Shown here one piece after another: positions 17,164 through 26,388 of a DNA stretch of 64,000 bases (its first letter is position 1; the number at the start of each line of letters is the position of its first letter). The notes under the pieces were generated by a model. It was not told the origin of the DNA. It worked only from the letters and a program-made list of their open reading frames with translations, and made no database searches. This stretch comes from DATJGR01 sp963780795 (GTDB lineage Bacteria; Pseudomonadota; Gammaproteobacteria; Pseudomonadales; Azotimanducaceae): positions 1,178,001 through 1,242,000 of the forward strand of contig CAWADH010000008.1 in assembly GCA_963780795.1 (NCBI GenBank), read 5' to 3'. The position numbers and the translations under genes are program-made.

Positions 17164-17691
17164 GTGATTCCAGACATCGAATTTCGAACGCCTATCGCGA
17201 CCGACGGTAGCGGGGTACACGAGCTCGTTTCGCGGTGCCCGCCGCTGGATGTCAACTCGACTTACTGCAACCTCCTGCAATGCACCCACTTCGCGGCAAC
17301 GTCGGTCGTGGCGGAAAGTGCCGGCGTCCTCTCCGGCTTCGTGTCCGGTTACCTTCTACCACTCGACCCGACCACGATCTTCGTCTGGCAGGTGGCCGTA
17401 GCGCCGGAGTGCCGCAGCCAGGGGCTCGCGGTCGCGATGCTCAGCAGCCTCCTGTCCCGCGACGTATGTCGCAAGGTGACCTCGCTCGAAACCAGCATTA
17501 CGCGCGCTAACCATCCATCGTGGCAGTCGTTCCGCGCCTTAGCGCGGACGTTAGGCACCAATGTAGTAACGGAACCCTGGCTGTCGAGGGTGACGCACTT
17601 CTCCTCCCGGCACGAGTCCGAGTACCTCGTGCGGATCGGACCCATCGTCCACGAAAACCAAAATCGCATGCTGAAGGAGGCGCACCGATGA
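17164..17691 (+). CDS. ectA: L-2,4-diaminobutyrate N-acetyltransferase
   Basis: Acetylates L-2,4-diaminobutyrate with acetyl-CoA, the second enzymatic step to ectoine. The 175-residue length is normal. The family-specific LDVNSTYCNLLQCTHF lies near residues 29-44, FVWQVAVAPECRSQGLA is the GNAT acetyl-CoA binding core, and ETSITRANHPSWQSF is also diagnostic. GTG at 17164 is preceded by GGGGAGA. The stop overlaps the ectB start in ATGA. It is the first gene of a six-gene operon and probably repressed by the divergent MarR-type regulator. Confidence 0.96.
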   Translation: MIPDIEFRTPIATDGSGVHELVSRCPPLDVNSTYCNLLQCTHFAATSVVAESAGVLSGFVSGYLLPLDPTTIFVWQVAVAPECRSQGLAVAMLSSLLSRDVCRKVTSLETSITRANHPSWQSFRALARTLGTNVVTEPWLSRVTHFSSRHESEYLVRIGPIVHENQNRMLKEAHR

Positions 17692-18965
17692 ACATCTTCG
17701 ACAAACTCGAATCTTCCGTCTGCTGCTACGCGCGCAGTTTTCCGGTCACGTTTCACAGGGCGGTCGGGGCACACCTGTTCGACAACAGAGGCCGCCGGTA
17801 TCTCGACTTCCTTTCAGGCGCTGGAACGCTCAACTACGGACACAACCATCCCGTGCTGAAACGCGCGCTGGTGCGCTACATAGAGCACGACGGCATCGCC
17901 CACGGCCTCGATCTGCACACATCCGCGAAGGAAGCATTCCTCGTATCGCTCTACGAGTGCATCCTCGCGCCCAGGCAGTTGCCCTATGTCGTGCAGTTCA
18001 CGGGACCGACGGGCGCGAACGCGGTAGAAGCAGCTCTGAAGGTTGCGCGCAACGTAACGGGGCGGCACAACGTCATCGCCTTCACGAACGGTTTCCACGG
18101 CGTGTCGCTCGGCGCCGCCGCGGCAACCGGCAACGCCCTGCATCGCAATGCCGCGGGCATCCCCTTGACCGGGGTCACGCGCGCCCTGTTCGACGGCTAT
18201 CTCGGCGACGGCGTCGACACCCTCGACATGCTCGACCGTCTCATCACCGATCGATCCAGCGGCATCGATCTGCCCGCCGCCGCGATCGTCGAAACGGTGC
18301 AAGGCGAAGGCGGTGTGAACACGGCATCGTTCGCTTGGCTGCAGCGGCTCGAAACGCTGTGTCGACGCCATGGAATGCTGCTGATCGTCGACGACATTCA
18401 GGCGGGCTGCGGCAGAACCGGCTCGTTCTTCAGCTTCGAGCGCGCCGGGATTACGCCGGACATCGTCACGCTGTCGAAGTCGCTGTCGGGTTACGGTCTA
18501 CCGATGGCGGTGGTGCTGCTCAAGCCGGAGCACGACCAATGGAAGCCCGGCGAACACAACGGCACGTTCCGCGGCAACAATCACGCGTTCGTAACGGCCC
18601 GCGCTGCGCTGGAGCATTTCTGGCGCGACGACGCGTTCGCGCTCGAGGTGCAGGACAAAGGCATGCGACTTCGCGACGGCTTGGCGGCTATCGCGGCGAA
18701 ACACGAAGGTGCACGCGTGAAAGGCCGAGGCATGATGCTGGGCATCGAATTCGAGTCGGGAGATGTCGCCAGCAAGATCGCAGCCAACGCATTCACAAAG
18801 GGGCTGGTGATCGAGACGAGCGGCTCCGAAGGACAGGTCGTGAAGTGTCTGTGTCCGCTGGTGATCGAGCTCGGCGATCTGGACCGCGCGCTGGTGATTC
18901 TCTCCGATTCCGTCGGCGAAACCCTTGGTCACACACGACCGGCCGGCCTGAAGCGGGTTTCCTGA
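17688..18965 (+). CDS. ectB: Diaminobutyrate-2-oxoglutarate transaminase
   Basis: PLP-dependent class III aminotransferase converting aspartate semialdehyde to L-2,4-diaminobutyrate with glutamate as donor, the first committed step to ectoine. The 425-residue protein shows LDFLSGAGTLNYGHNHP near residue 41, VQFTGPTGANAVEAALK near 105, VDDIQAGCGRTGSFFSFE near 235 and the PLP lysine in TLSKSLSGYGLPMAV. AAGGAGG stands 7 bases before the ATG, which sits inside the ectA stop region. ectC follows after 10 bases. Confidence 0.97.
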   Translation: MNIFDKLESSVCCYARSFPVTFHRAVGAHLFDNRGRRYLDFLSGAGTLNYGHNHPVLKRALVRYIEHDGIAHGLDLHTSAKEAFLVSLYECILAPRQLPYVVQFTGPTGANAVEAALKVARNVTGRHNVIAFTNGFHGVSLGAAAATGNALHRNAAGIPLTGVTRALFDGYLGDGVDTLDMLDRLITDRSSGIDLPAAAIVETVQGEGGVNTASFAWLQRLETLCRRHGMLLIVDDIQAGCGRTGSFFSFERAGITPDIVTLSKSLSGYGLPMAVVLLKPEHDQWKPGEHNGTFRGNNHAFVTARAALEHFWRDDAFALEVQDKGMRLRDGLAAIAAKHEGARVKGRGMMLGIEFESGDVASKIAANAFTKGLVIETSGSEGQVVKCLCPLVIELGDLDRALVILSDSVGETLGHTRPAGLKRVS

Positions 18966-18975
18966 GGAACACAGC

Positions 18976-19374
18976 ATGATCGTGAAGAAATTAGGCGATC
19001 TGCTGCAATCGCCGCGCCACGTCACTGCAGCGAACTGGGAGAGCACCCGACTGCTGCTCGCCTCGGATGAAATGGGCTTTTCGATGCACGTGACCCGCCT
19101 ATACGCGGGACGCGAAACGCGGATGTGGTATCGCCACCATCTCGAAGCCGTGTATTGCCTCGAAGGTCGCGGCGAAGTCGTAACGCTGGAGGATGGTCGC
19201 GTTCACGCGATCGAACCCGGAACACTCTACGCGCTCGACCGAAACGACCCGCACATCCTGCGCGCCTTCACCGACATCGTGTGCGTATGCGTATTCAATC
19301 CCCCGTTGCGGGGTCGCGAAGTTCACGACGAAAGCGGTGCCTACGCGATCGACGCGGAGGCGATCGATGACTGA
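18976..19374 (+). CDS. ectC: L-ectoine synthase
   Basis: Cyclises N-gamma-acetyl-diaminobutyrate to ectoine with loss of water; a metal-dependent cupin. The 132-residue length is typical. Counting from the start, Glu57, Tyr85 and His93, the three metal ligands known from the crystal structure of a Paenibacillus EctC, are all conserved (RHHLEAVYCLEG; GTLYALDRNDPH). The ATG at 18976 is the natural start. The gene overlaps ectD by 8 bases. Confidence 0.97.
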   Translation: MIVKKLGDLLQSPRHVTAANWESTRLLLASDEMGFSMHVTRLYAGRETRMWYRHHLEAVYCLEGRGEVVTLEDGRVHAIEPGTLYALDRNDPHILRAFTDIVCVCVFNPPLRGREVHDESGAYAIDAEAIDD

Positions 19375-20308
19375 CGTCGCCCGCACCATGCCGAGATTCG
19401 ACCCCTACCCGACACGGTTCGAAGTGGCATCGACGCCGCCCAGCGCCGTACGGCGCCGCGCACCGGTCGTGCGCGGCGGTGCTGCCGAACTGGCGGGCGC
19501 AACCGGCATCGCCGATGCGGCCGAGCGCTTCGAAGCCGACGGGTTTCTTTCGTTGCAGGGCTTCTTCTCACCGAGCGAAGCTGCACTCTGGCTCGAAGAG
19601 GCGCAGCGACTCGAGCGCTGGTGCCAGGACGCGCGGCCGGAGGAAGCATTCTTCGAGCGCGCCAGCGGTTCGCTGCGATCGCTGTTCGACCCGCCGAAGT
19701 ATTCGGATCAATTAGCCGCGCTGGCACGGCATCCGCGCCTGACGCGCATTGCCGCGGCGATCGTCGGTGACGAACCCTACGTGCACCAGTCGCGCCTCAA
19801 CTACAAGCCGGCCTACACAGGTACGGGCTTCTATTGGCACTCCGACTTCGAAACGTGGCACGCGGAAGACGGTATGCCCGACATGCGCGCGATCAGCATC
19901 TCGATTGCGCTGCGCGAGAACAACGCATTCAACGGGCCGCTGATGCTGATTCCGGGGTCGCATCGCTCGTTCATTCCGTGCATCGGCGCAACCCCTGAGG
20001 ACCACTACAGAACGTCGCTGATTTCGCAGCGCGTCGGCACGCCGACACCGGAAATGCTCGACAGGTGCATCGCCGCCGGCGGATTGCAGATGCCAACCGG
20101 CCCCGCCGGGTCCGTGGTCGTGTTCGACTGCAACACACTCCACGCGTCGTACAACAACCTGTCGCCGGAATCCCGCACGAATCTCTTTCTCGTCTACAAC
20201 GCGCGCTCGAATGCGCTGCAGGCGCCGTTTGCGGCGCGGCGCTGCCGGCCCGAGTTCGTCGCGCATCGACCAGGCCCAGGCGCGCTCGACGTGGACCCCG
20301 CCCCGTGA
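19367..20308 (+). CDS. ectD: Ectoine 5-hydroxylase
   Basis: Non-haem Fe(II)/2-oxoglutarate dioxygenase of the PhyH family that converts ectoine to 5-hydroxyectoine. The 313-residue protein has the iron-binding His-x-Asp in FYWHSDFETWH near residues 148-158 and the distal His in NTLHASYNNLSPESRTN. Other family segments are LFDPPKYSDQL and PLMLIPGSHRSFIPC. GGAGG stands 6 bases before the ATG at 19367, inside the end of ectC, which decides the start although the frame is open further upstream. The gene overlaps the aspartokinase gene in GTGA. Confidence 0.95.
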   Translation: MTDVARTMPRFDPYPTRFEVASTPPSAVRRRAPVVRGGAAELAGATGIADAAERFEADGFLSLQGFFSPSEAALWLEEAQRLERWCQDARPEEAFFERASGSLRSLFDPPKYSDQLAALARHPRLTRIAAAIVGDEPYVHQSRLNYKPAYTGTGFYWHSDFETWHAEDGMPDMRAISISIALRENNAFNGPLMLIPGSHRSFIPCIGATPEDHYRTSLISQRVGTPTPEMLDRCIAAGGLQMPTGPAGSVVVFDCNTLHASYNNLSPESRTNLFLVYNARSNALQAPFAARRCRPEFVAHRPGPGALDVDPAP

Positions 20309-21714
20309 CGCATACGGTCGAGAAGTTCGGCGGCGTGGCGATGTGCTGGCCCGACCTCTGCGATCGCGTGATGCTCAGGGTCGGTGAGTCACGCTATCGG
20401 CGCATCTTCGTCGTCTCCGCATATGCCGGCATCACCGATCTGCTGCTCGAAGACAAACGCAGCGGCAAACCCGGTGTGTTCGGCCTCTTTCGTCACGGCA
20501 GTAGCAGCTGGTCCGACTCATTGGACGCGGTGGAGCAGCGCATGCTCGACATGAACGTGCGCTTGTTCGCCCGTGGGACCGATCGCTCCGCCGCAGACAC
20601 TTTCATCGCCAGGCGAGTCGAAGCCGCGCGAACGATCCTTGCCGATCTGCATCGCATGCGGCGCTCCTCACGAACCGACGAACACCTGCCGGCGTTGCGC
20701 GAACTCCTCGCCGGGCTGGGCGAAGCGCACAGCGCATTCAACACCACCTTGCTCCTGCGTGCGCGCGCGTTGAACGCCTTCCTCGTTGATCTGACCGACG
20801 GGCGGGAGGCGAACCCGTCGACGCTCGACGCATTGATCGACACGCGTTTCAGCGGCATCGATCTGACCGAGACATTGCCGGTTGTGACGGGACACGCGCA
20901 CTGTCGCGAGGGACTCGTCGCGACCTATCAGCGCGGCTATTCGGAAATCACGTTCAGCCGTATCGCCGCCGTGACGCGCGCCCATCTGGCAGTCATCCAC
21001 AAGGCGCATCACCTGTCGAGCGCGGATCCGCGCATCGTCCCTGACGGGCGGGCCGTTCCCATCTGTCGCACCAACTACGATGTCGCCGACCAGATGTCTC
21101 TGCTCGGCATGGAAGCGGTCCATCCGGGGACCGCGCGGGTGCTGCGGCGGGCCGGCATTCCGTTGCGGGTGAAGTGTGCATTCGATCCCGAGCACGGCGG
21201 CACGTTGATCGACGCCGACTACCGTTGCGACGTCGCACGCGTGGAGATCGTCTGCGGACGACGCGGCATCCATGCCCTCGAAGTGTTCGATCACGAAATG
21301 CTGGATCAGCGCGATCAGCGCGCCGCAATTCAACGCGCCCTCGACGGCAACGGTATTCCGGTGATCGCGAGCGACGGTAATGCCAACAGTGTCACCCACT
21401 ACCTTTCATGCGACGCGGTGCGGGCGAATCGCTTGAAGACCGACATCGAAAGCGCGTTCCCGAATGCGGCGTCCAGCGTCCGTAAGGTGGCCGTGGTCAG
21501 CGTGATCGGAAGCAACCTGAAGCTGCCGGGGCTGATCTCGGATTGCGTCACCGCGATTTCGGACGAGCACATTCCACTGCTCGCTGCGTTCCAGCCCATG
21601 CGTGGCGTCGACGTCAAGCTGATCGTGAACGACGCAGACTACGAACGGACGATCGCGTGTCTGCACGCGCGTCTGATCGAACAGAATTCGAACGGAGTTC
21701 GACGTGTCGCCTGA
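20305..21714 (+). CDS. ask_ect: Ectoine-cluster aspartate kinase (Ask_Ect)
   Basis: Phosphorylates L-aspartate to supply aspartate semialdehyde for EctB; the Ask_Ect branch is dedicated to ectoine gene clusters and is generally reported to be less feedback-inhibited. The 469-residue protein has the N-terminal kinase motif EKFGGVAM, FVVSAYAGITDLLLEDK and VTGHAHCREGLVATYQRGYSE, with paired ACT-like segments after residue 320 (VEIVCGRRGIHALEVFD; VAVVSVIGSNLKLPGL). GTG 20305 overlaps the ectD stop; its own stop overlaps the symporter start by 11 bases. Confidence 0.93.
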   Translation: MTHTVEKFGGVAMCWPDLCDRVMLRVGESRYRRIFVVSAYAGITDLLLEDKRSGKPGVFGLFRHGSSSWSDSLDAVEQRMLDMNVRLFARGTDRSAADTFIARRVEAARTILADLHRMRRSSRTDEHLPALRELLAGLGEAHSAFNTTLLLRARALNAFLVDLTDGREANPSTLDALIDTRFSGIDLTETLPVVTGHAHCREGLVATYQRGYSEITFSRIAAVTRAHLAVIHKAHHLSSADPRIVPDGRAVPICRTNYDVADQMSLLGMEAVHPGTARVLRRAGIPLRVKCAFDPEHGGTLIDADYRCDVARVEIVCGRRGIHALEVFDHEMLDQRDQRAAIQRALDGNGIPVIASDGNANSVTHYLSCDAVRANRLKTDIESAFPNAASSVRKVAVVSVIGSNLKLPGLISDCVTAISDEHIPLLAAFQPMRGVDVKLIVNDADYERTIACLHARLIEQNSNGVRRVA

Positions 21715-23182
21715 TGCGCCCGTCGCGATGATCGCGACATTCCTGTGCGTGCTCGGCGTGTTCGGTGTGATCGGTCTGGCATCGTCGCGATTTTCTCGCG
21801 CCGATCGCCGCGACTACCTGCTCGCCGGGCAGACGGTGCGCCCATGGCTCGTTGGACTTTCAGCAGTAGCCACCAACAACTCCGGTTACATGTTCATAGG
21901 CGTCATCGGCTACACCTATACGACCGGGCTCGCGGCCACCTGGCTGCTCGTGGGCTGGATCGTCGGTGACCTGATCGCATCGCAGATCGTGCACCGTCGA
22001 CTGCGTGCGGTCGCGGGGCATCGCCGCGAGAACACATTCGCCGGTCTGCTCTCACGCTGGAACGATACGGACTACCGTGTGTACCGCCGCATCGCCGGCG
22101 TCATCTCCGTCGTGTTTCTCGGCACCTACGCTGCCGCGCAACTCGTCGCCGGCAGCAAGGCGATTTCGGTGCTGTTCGGTTGGGATGCGTGGGTGGGCGC
22201 GGCAATCGGCGCAGGAATTGTCGTGGTGTACTGTTTCGCCGGCGGCATCCGTGCGTCGATCTGGACCGATGCGGCACAGTCGGTGGTGATGATGAGCGCG
22301 ATGGCCGTGATGCTGGTCGTCTGCATTCAGGCTGCTGGCGGAGTCACCGGCGCCGTGGCCGCGCTCGACGCCGTCTCGCCGACGTACCTCTCCCTGATGC
22401 CGAGTGGGCTGCGCCTCGGCCACGCACTGGGGCCGGCGCTCTTCATCATCGGTTGGATATTTGCCGGCTTCAGCGTGGTCGGGCAGCCGCACATCATGGT
22501 GCGGTTCATGGCACTGGATGATCCGGCCCACACCAACCGCGCGCGCGTGTACTACTACGCCTGGTTCATTTCGTTCTACGCGCTCGCAAACGCCGTCGGC
22601 CTGCTGTCGCGGGTGCTGTTGCCGGATGCCGCGGCGTTCGACGCGGAACTGGCACTTCCGACCATCGCCGCCCAGCTGCTTCCACCGATGCTCGTCGGCC
22701 TGGTGCTGGCGGGGGTGTTCGCCGCCACCATGTCGACCGCCGATTCACTGATCCTCAGTTGCTCCGCATCGATTACCGAAGACTTCACGAGCGGTGAGCG
22801 GGCACCCGTCTGGATCGCCAAGACCGCAACGCTGCTGGTGACTGCATTCGCACTCGCGCTCGCCTTGCAGGGCAATCACACCGTGTTCAGCCTGGTCATC
22901 GTCTCGTGGGCCGTGCTCGCGGCCGCGTTCGCGCCACTGATGACCGTCTATGTGCTCGGTGGACGGCCTTCTCAGGGCCTTGCGATAGCGATGATGCTGG
23001 TCGGCGTGGCTGCGGTGTTTCTGTGGAAACGCATCGATGTTCTGAGCGACTACTACGAAGGTGCACTCGCCATCCTGCTCGGATTCGCTACGTACGCGAT
23101 CGGGCGAAAGCTGAGCGTCGCGTCCATCCGGTCTCCTGGAGTGGGCGCCGTCGACGGCGAACTCGATGCGGATCGTGCCTGA
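21704..23182 (+). CDS. Sodium:solute symporter (SSS family), ect-operon transporter
   Basis: A 492-residue membrane protein of the SSS/PutP family with about 13 hydrophobic segments. Family marks include DYLLAGQTVRPWLVGLSAVAT in the first core helix, the amphipathic FAGGIRASIWTDAAQSVVMM and VVGQPHIMVRFMALDD in the middle, and GVFAATMSTADSLILSCSAS, the Na+-site helix. GTG 21704 overlaps the aspartokinase stop and has CGGAG upstream. As the last gene of the ectoine operon it probably imports a compatible solute or precursor (ectoine, proline or another), but the substrate is inferred only from location. Confidence 0.9.
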   Translation: MSPDAPVAMIATFLCVLGVFGVIGLASSRFSRADRRDYLLAGQTVRPWLVGLSAVATNNSGYMFIGVIGYTYTTGLAATWLLVGWIVGDLIASQIVHRRLRAVAGHRRENTFAGLLSRWNDTDYRVYRRIAGVISVVFLGTYAAAQLVAGSKAISVLFGWDAWVGAAIGAGIVVVYCFAGGIRASIWTDAAQSVVMMSAMAVMLVVCIQAAGGVTGAVAALDAVSPTYLSLMPSGLRLGHALGPALFIIGWIFAGFSVVGQPHIMVRFMALDDPAHTNRARVYYYAWFISFYALANAVGLLSRVLLPDAAAFDAELALPTIAAQLLPPMLVGLVLAGVFAATMSTADSLILSCSASITEDFTSGERAPVWIAKTATLLVTAFALALALQGNHTVFSLVIVSWAVLAAAFAPLMTVYVLGGRPSQGLAIAMMLVGVAAVFLWKRIDVLSDYYEGALAILLGFATYAIGRKLSVASIRSPGVGAVDGELDADRA

Positions 23183-23268
23183 CCCCGCTCCGCGCCGTTG
23201 ATCCAAGTTGAACGTCGCTGCGCGCTCTGTTATCTACGAGGGCCGCAGACTCACGACAGGATCAGGCG

Positions 23269-24822
23269 ATGTATCCAGGACACTGGGCGAAGGTCTCGCC
23301 CGAAAAACCCGCTTTGATCAATGCCGCTACCGGCGCCGTGGTCACGTTCCGCGAATTGAACGACCGCTCGAACCGGCTGGCACAGCTGATGTTCGATCGC
23401 GGCCTGCGCCGCGGCGATCACATCGCGATCCTGATGGAAAACCACGCGAGCTATTTCGACGTCATCTGGGCTGCAATGCGTTCCGGCCTGTATCTGACGA
23501 CGATCAATCGCTATCTGACGACCGACGAAGCGGCATACATCCTCGACAACTGCGAGGCTAAGGTGCTGGTCGCGTCGCACCATCTCGCGGACGTGGCGAG
23601 CGGGTTGCCGGCCACATCGACGCGCTGCAAAACCTGGCTGATGGTCGACGGCACCGCGCTGGGATTCGACGACTACGAGAAAGCGATCGCGGCTTACCCG
23701 GCCCGTCAGCTCGATGACGAACCGGCCGGTGCGTTCATGTTGTACAGCTCCGGTACCACCGGCCGCCCGAAAGGCATTCTGCGTGCACTGCCGCCCGGCA
23801 AGATCAGCGACGACGCCGGTCCGCTCGGCGGTCTGCAGAAGCAGTTGTGGAACTTCGGTTCGGACACCGTGTATCTGTCGCCGGCGCCGATGTATCACTC
23901 GGCGCCGCTCGGTTTCTCCACCGGCACGCAAGCGCTCGGCGGCACCGTCGTGATGATGCCGAAGTTCGATCCGCTGCTCGCACTGCAGGCGATTCAGGAC
24001 TATCGCGTCACCGCGAGCCAATGGGTGCCGACGATGTTCTCGCGGATGCTGAAAGTGCCCGAGGCGGAACGCAGCGGCTACGACCTGTCGTCGCACAAGG
24101 TGGCGATCCACGCCGCGGCGCCATGTCCAAAGCAGGTGAAGCAGCAGATGTTCGAGTGGTGGGGTCCGATCCTCTACGAGTATTACGGCGGCACCGAATT
24201 CAACGGCCTCACGCACGTCACGCCGCAGGACTGGCTCAAGCATCCCGGCACCGTCGGCAAATCGGTGTTCGGCACGCTGCACGTATGCGACGAGCGTGGC
24301 GAAAAGGTGCCGAACGGCGAAAGCGGGCTCGTGTACTTCGAACAACCGCAGATGCCGTTCGAGTATTTCCACGACAAGGACAAAACCAAGAGCGCGCAAC
24401 ACCCCAAACATCCGAACTGGAGCGCGCTCGGCGACGTCGGCTACATCGACGACGAGGGCTATCTGTTCCTCACCGACCGCGCCACGTTCATGATCATTTC
24501 CGGCGGCGTGAACATCTATCCGCAGGAAATCGAAGACGCGATGGTGATGCATCCGAAAGTGGCAGACGTTGCCGTGGTCGGCGTGCCGAACGAGGAAATG
24601 GGCGAAGAAGTGAAGGCGGTGGTGCAGCTCGCGCCCGGCATCGCGCCGAGTCCGGAAGTGCAGGCCGAACTGATGGCGTATGCGCGCGAACACATCGCGC
24701 ACTACAAATGTCCGCGCAGCATCGACTTCGAAGCGGAATTGCCACGGCTGCCCACCGGCAAGCTCTACAAGCGGATTCTCAAAGACCGGTATTGGGGCAA
24801 ACACGACTCGCGCATCGTCTGA
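23269..24822 (+). CDS. AMP-dependent acyl-CoA synthetase
   Basis: A 517-residue ANL-superfamily ligase that activates a carboxylic acid to its CoA thioester through an acyl-AMP. The AMP-binding core YSSGTTGRPKGI is near residues 161-172, EYYGGTEFNG near 304, the hinge region LTDRATFMIISGGVNIYPQE near 402-421 and the catalytic Lys in PTGKLYKRIL near the end. The ATG follows a weak CAGG. It resembles fatty-acyl or steroid-side-chain ligases. It is followed by the remains of an acyl-CoA-dehydrogenase-like gene, suggesting the operon has decayed. Confidence 0.92.
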   Translation: MYPGHWAKVSPEKPALINAATGAVVTFRELNDRSNRLAQLMFDRGLRRGDHIAILMENHASYFDVIWAAMRSGLYLTTINRYLTTDEAAYILDNCEAKVLVASHHLADVASGLPATSTRCKTWLMVDGTALGFDDYEKAIAAYPARQLDDEPAGAFMLYSSGTTGRPKGILRALPPGKISDDAGPLGGLQKQLWNFGSDTVYLSPAPMYHSAPLGFSTGTQALGGTVVMMPKFDPLLALQAIQDYRVTASQWVPTMFSRMLKVPEAERSGYDLSSHKVAIHAAAPCPKQVKQQMFEWWGPILYEYYGGTEFNGLTHVTPQDWLKHPGTVGKSVFGTLHVCDERGEKVPNGESGLVYFEQPQMPFEYFHDKDKTKSAQHPKHPNWSALGDVGYIDDEGYLFLTDRATFMIISGGVNIYPQEIEDAMVMHPKVADVAVVGVPNEEMGEEVKAVVQLAPGIAPSPEVQAELMAYAREHIAHYKCPRSIDFEAELPRLPTGKLYKRILKDRYWGKHDSRIV

Positions 24823-24929
24823 CGCTGAGCCAACGAGCGGACACGGCCGCGCGGGTGCGGACATCAACGCGAACGTCCGCCGTGTGGCGGCGGAAATCCG
24901 CAATCCCAACCTCGCGCCAGAATTCGATC

Positions 24930-25211
24930 GCGACCGCAAGCCACTGGGCAAAGCTCGAACGCCGCATTGCGCTCACGCCGAAAGAGCAGGCCCACACGGT
25001 GCTGTCGCGGCAGTTCGCTTTTCAGACCGGCCGCCCACGCAGATGATGTACGACACGATCGGCGGCGTGGCCGTCTATGCGAACAACCCGTTCGACCGGC
25101 AGCTGCGCGACATGACCACTGCGTGCCAGCACATCGTCGCAACCGAAGACCGTAGACGGTGCCGGCACCCTACTGCTCGGGTTCGACGACGGCAAGTCAC
25201 CGATGCTGTAA
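24930..25211 (+). pseudogene. Decayed acyl-CoA-dehydrogenase/flavin-monooxygenase-like gene (C-terminal remnant)
   Basis: The 440-base gap between the acyl-CoA ligase and the VOC gene holds no intact gene but spells the C-terminal domain of a type-2 acyl-CoA-dehydrogenase-like flavoprotein over several frames. One frame gives RRIALTPKEQAHTVLSRQF, the next MMYDTIGGVAVYANNPFDRQ and LRDMTTACQHIVATED (from 25043), and after one more shift GAGTLLLGFDDGKSPML ending in TAA at 25209-25211. The GGxAVYxxNPFxRxLRD pattern is typical of HpaB/HsaA-like proteins, as at 7915-9090. Sequence from 24823 to 24930 is too degraded to place. Start is approximate. Confidence 0.72.
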
Positions 25212-25263
25212 AGCCGGATTGTGGCATCCTAGGTCCAACAGACGATCAGCGAGGATTCATGCC

Positions 25264-25950
25264 ATGAACAAAGTCGACGGTTTGCACCACATCGCAATCA
25301 CCACTGCCAACATGAAAGCGCAGATCGAGTACTTCACCGACGTACTCGGCATGGAGCTCGTCGCGTTGTACTGGATGCACGGCGTGGCGAATACCTGGCA
25401 CGGTTTCCTGCGGCTGAACGACGAGAGCGCAGTCGCGTTCGTCTGCAACCCCGACATCGAGAAGATCCCGGTCGAACTCGGCAAGACGCACGCTGGAAAC
25501 CCCGGCGCGAACTGCGCGCGCGGCGTCATGCAGCATCTCGCGTTCCGCGTCAAGAACGACGAAGAGCTGATGGCGATGCGCGACCGGATCCGCTCGAAAG
25601 GCATTCCGGTGCTCGGACCGCTCGATCACGGCATGTGCAAGTCGATCTACTTCGCCGGTCTCGAGAATCTGTCGCTGGAGCTTTCGTATTCGAACGAGCC
25701 GATCGACGCGCGCGCGTGGATCGATCCCGAGGTGATGGCACTGGCCGGCATCACGCCGCTGGAGCTCGCCCGCTACAAGAAGCCGGCCGACTACAAAGAC
25801 CAGGGCGGCACCGTCAAGCAACCGGGCGTGAACGCACCCGGGCCGCACATGACGAACTATCCGTCCGGTGCGTACGAACGCATGCTGGCGACGCCCGACG
25901 ACGTGATACTGGCGAGCAGCGAGAACCAGCCGCCGGTCAAAGTGGCCTAG
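25264..25950 (+). CDS. VOC-family dioxygenase/lyase-like protein
   Basis: A 228-residue protein with one clear VOC module: KVDGLHHIAITTANMKAQIE at the start with the first metal His, GVMQHLAFRVKNDEEL near residue 83 with a second, and NLSLELSY near 137 with the metal Glu, giving a His-His-Glu set like ring-cleavage dioxygenases and glyalase-type enzymes. The last 80 residues lie outside the module and include a Pro-rich part. ATG 25264 is preferred over a longer frame that runs into the pseudogene. Substrate unknown; the neighbourhood suggests a CoA or aromatic intermediate. Confidence 0.82.
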   Translation: MNKVDGLHHIAITTANMKAQIEYFTDVLGMELVALYWMHGVANTWHGFLRLNDESAVAFVCNPDIEKIPVELGKTHAGNPGANCARGVMQHLAFRVKNDEELMAMRDRIRSKGIPVLGPLDHGMCKSIYFAGLENLSLELSYSNEPIDARAWIDPEVMALAGITPLELARYKKPADYKDQGGTVKQPGVNAPGPHMTNYPSGAYERMLATPDDVILASSENQPPVKVA

Positions 25951-25968
25951 GGCGGCTCGGCTTCCCCG

Positions 25969-26388
25969 CTATCGGACCCGGAATCCTTCGCGCGAGGCGG
26001 CGTCCTTCAATCTCTGATCAAGGCTGATGAATTCCAGCGCCGACGGATCGTCGGCTGCGACCGTCAACGCCGCCGCGAGTTGAAACGCATCCGCCGCCCT
26101 GAGTACGTGAACTCGAAGCATTCGTTCCGCGGCGTTTCGCAGCACGGATGTGGGAAGTACTTCGTGCCACTCAGCGCCGAGTTTGCGCAACTGATCGAAC
26201 GCGAGACGAGTGTTCACCGCGTCGATCGACTGATCGCGCTCCCGCCGGGCCAGCGCCGATACGCATTCCACGCGTGTTGCCCACCACACGGTCATCGCGG
26301 AATCCTGCTCGAGTTCTCCCCGCACGAACGTCTGGCCGGGTTCGTCGACCAGCAACGCCACGACCGCAGAAGAGTCCCAGAACTTCAC
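25969..26388 (-). CDS. vapC: PIN-domain toxin (VapC-like)
   Basis: A 139-residue PIN-domain ribonuclease, the toxin of a type II toxin-antitoxin pair. Acidic catalytic residues are seen in FWDSSAVVALL (Asp5), RVECVSALARRE (Glu), RAADAFQLAAA (Asp) and the final FISLDQRLKDAA (Asp). The start overlaps the antitoxin stop in ATGA, as usual for such pairs. VapC toxins cleave tRNA or rRNA; the target here cannot be told. It is transcribed against the VOC gene and ends 18 bases from it. Confidence 0.9.
   Translation of the reverse strand: MKFWDSSAVVALLVDEPGQTFVRGELEQDSAMTVWWATRVECVSALARRERDQSIDAVNTRLAFDQLRKLGAEWHEVLPTSVLRNAAERMLRVHVLRAADAFQLAAALTVAADDPSALEFISLDQRLKDAASREGFRVR

Noticed and set aside
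25159..25263. Upstream extension of the VOC gene
   Set aside because: The extra residues come from the pseudogene in another frame; the VOC family starts at MNKVDGLHHIA.
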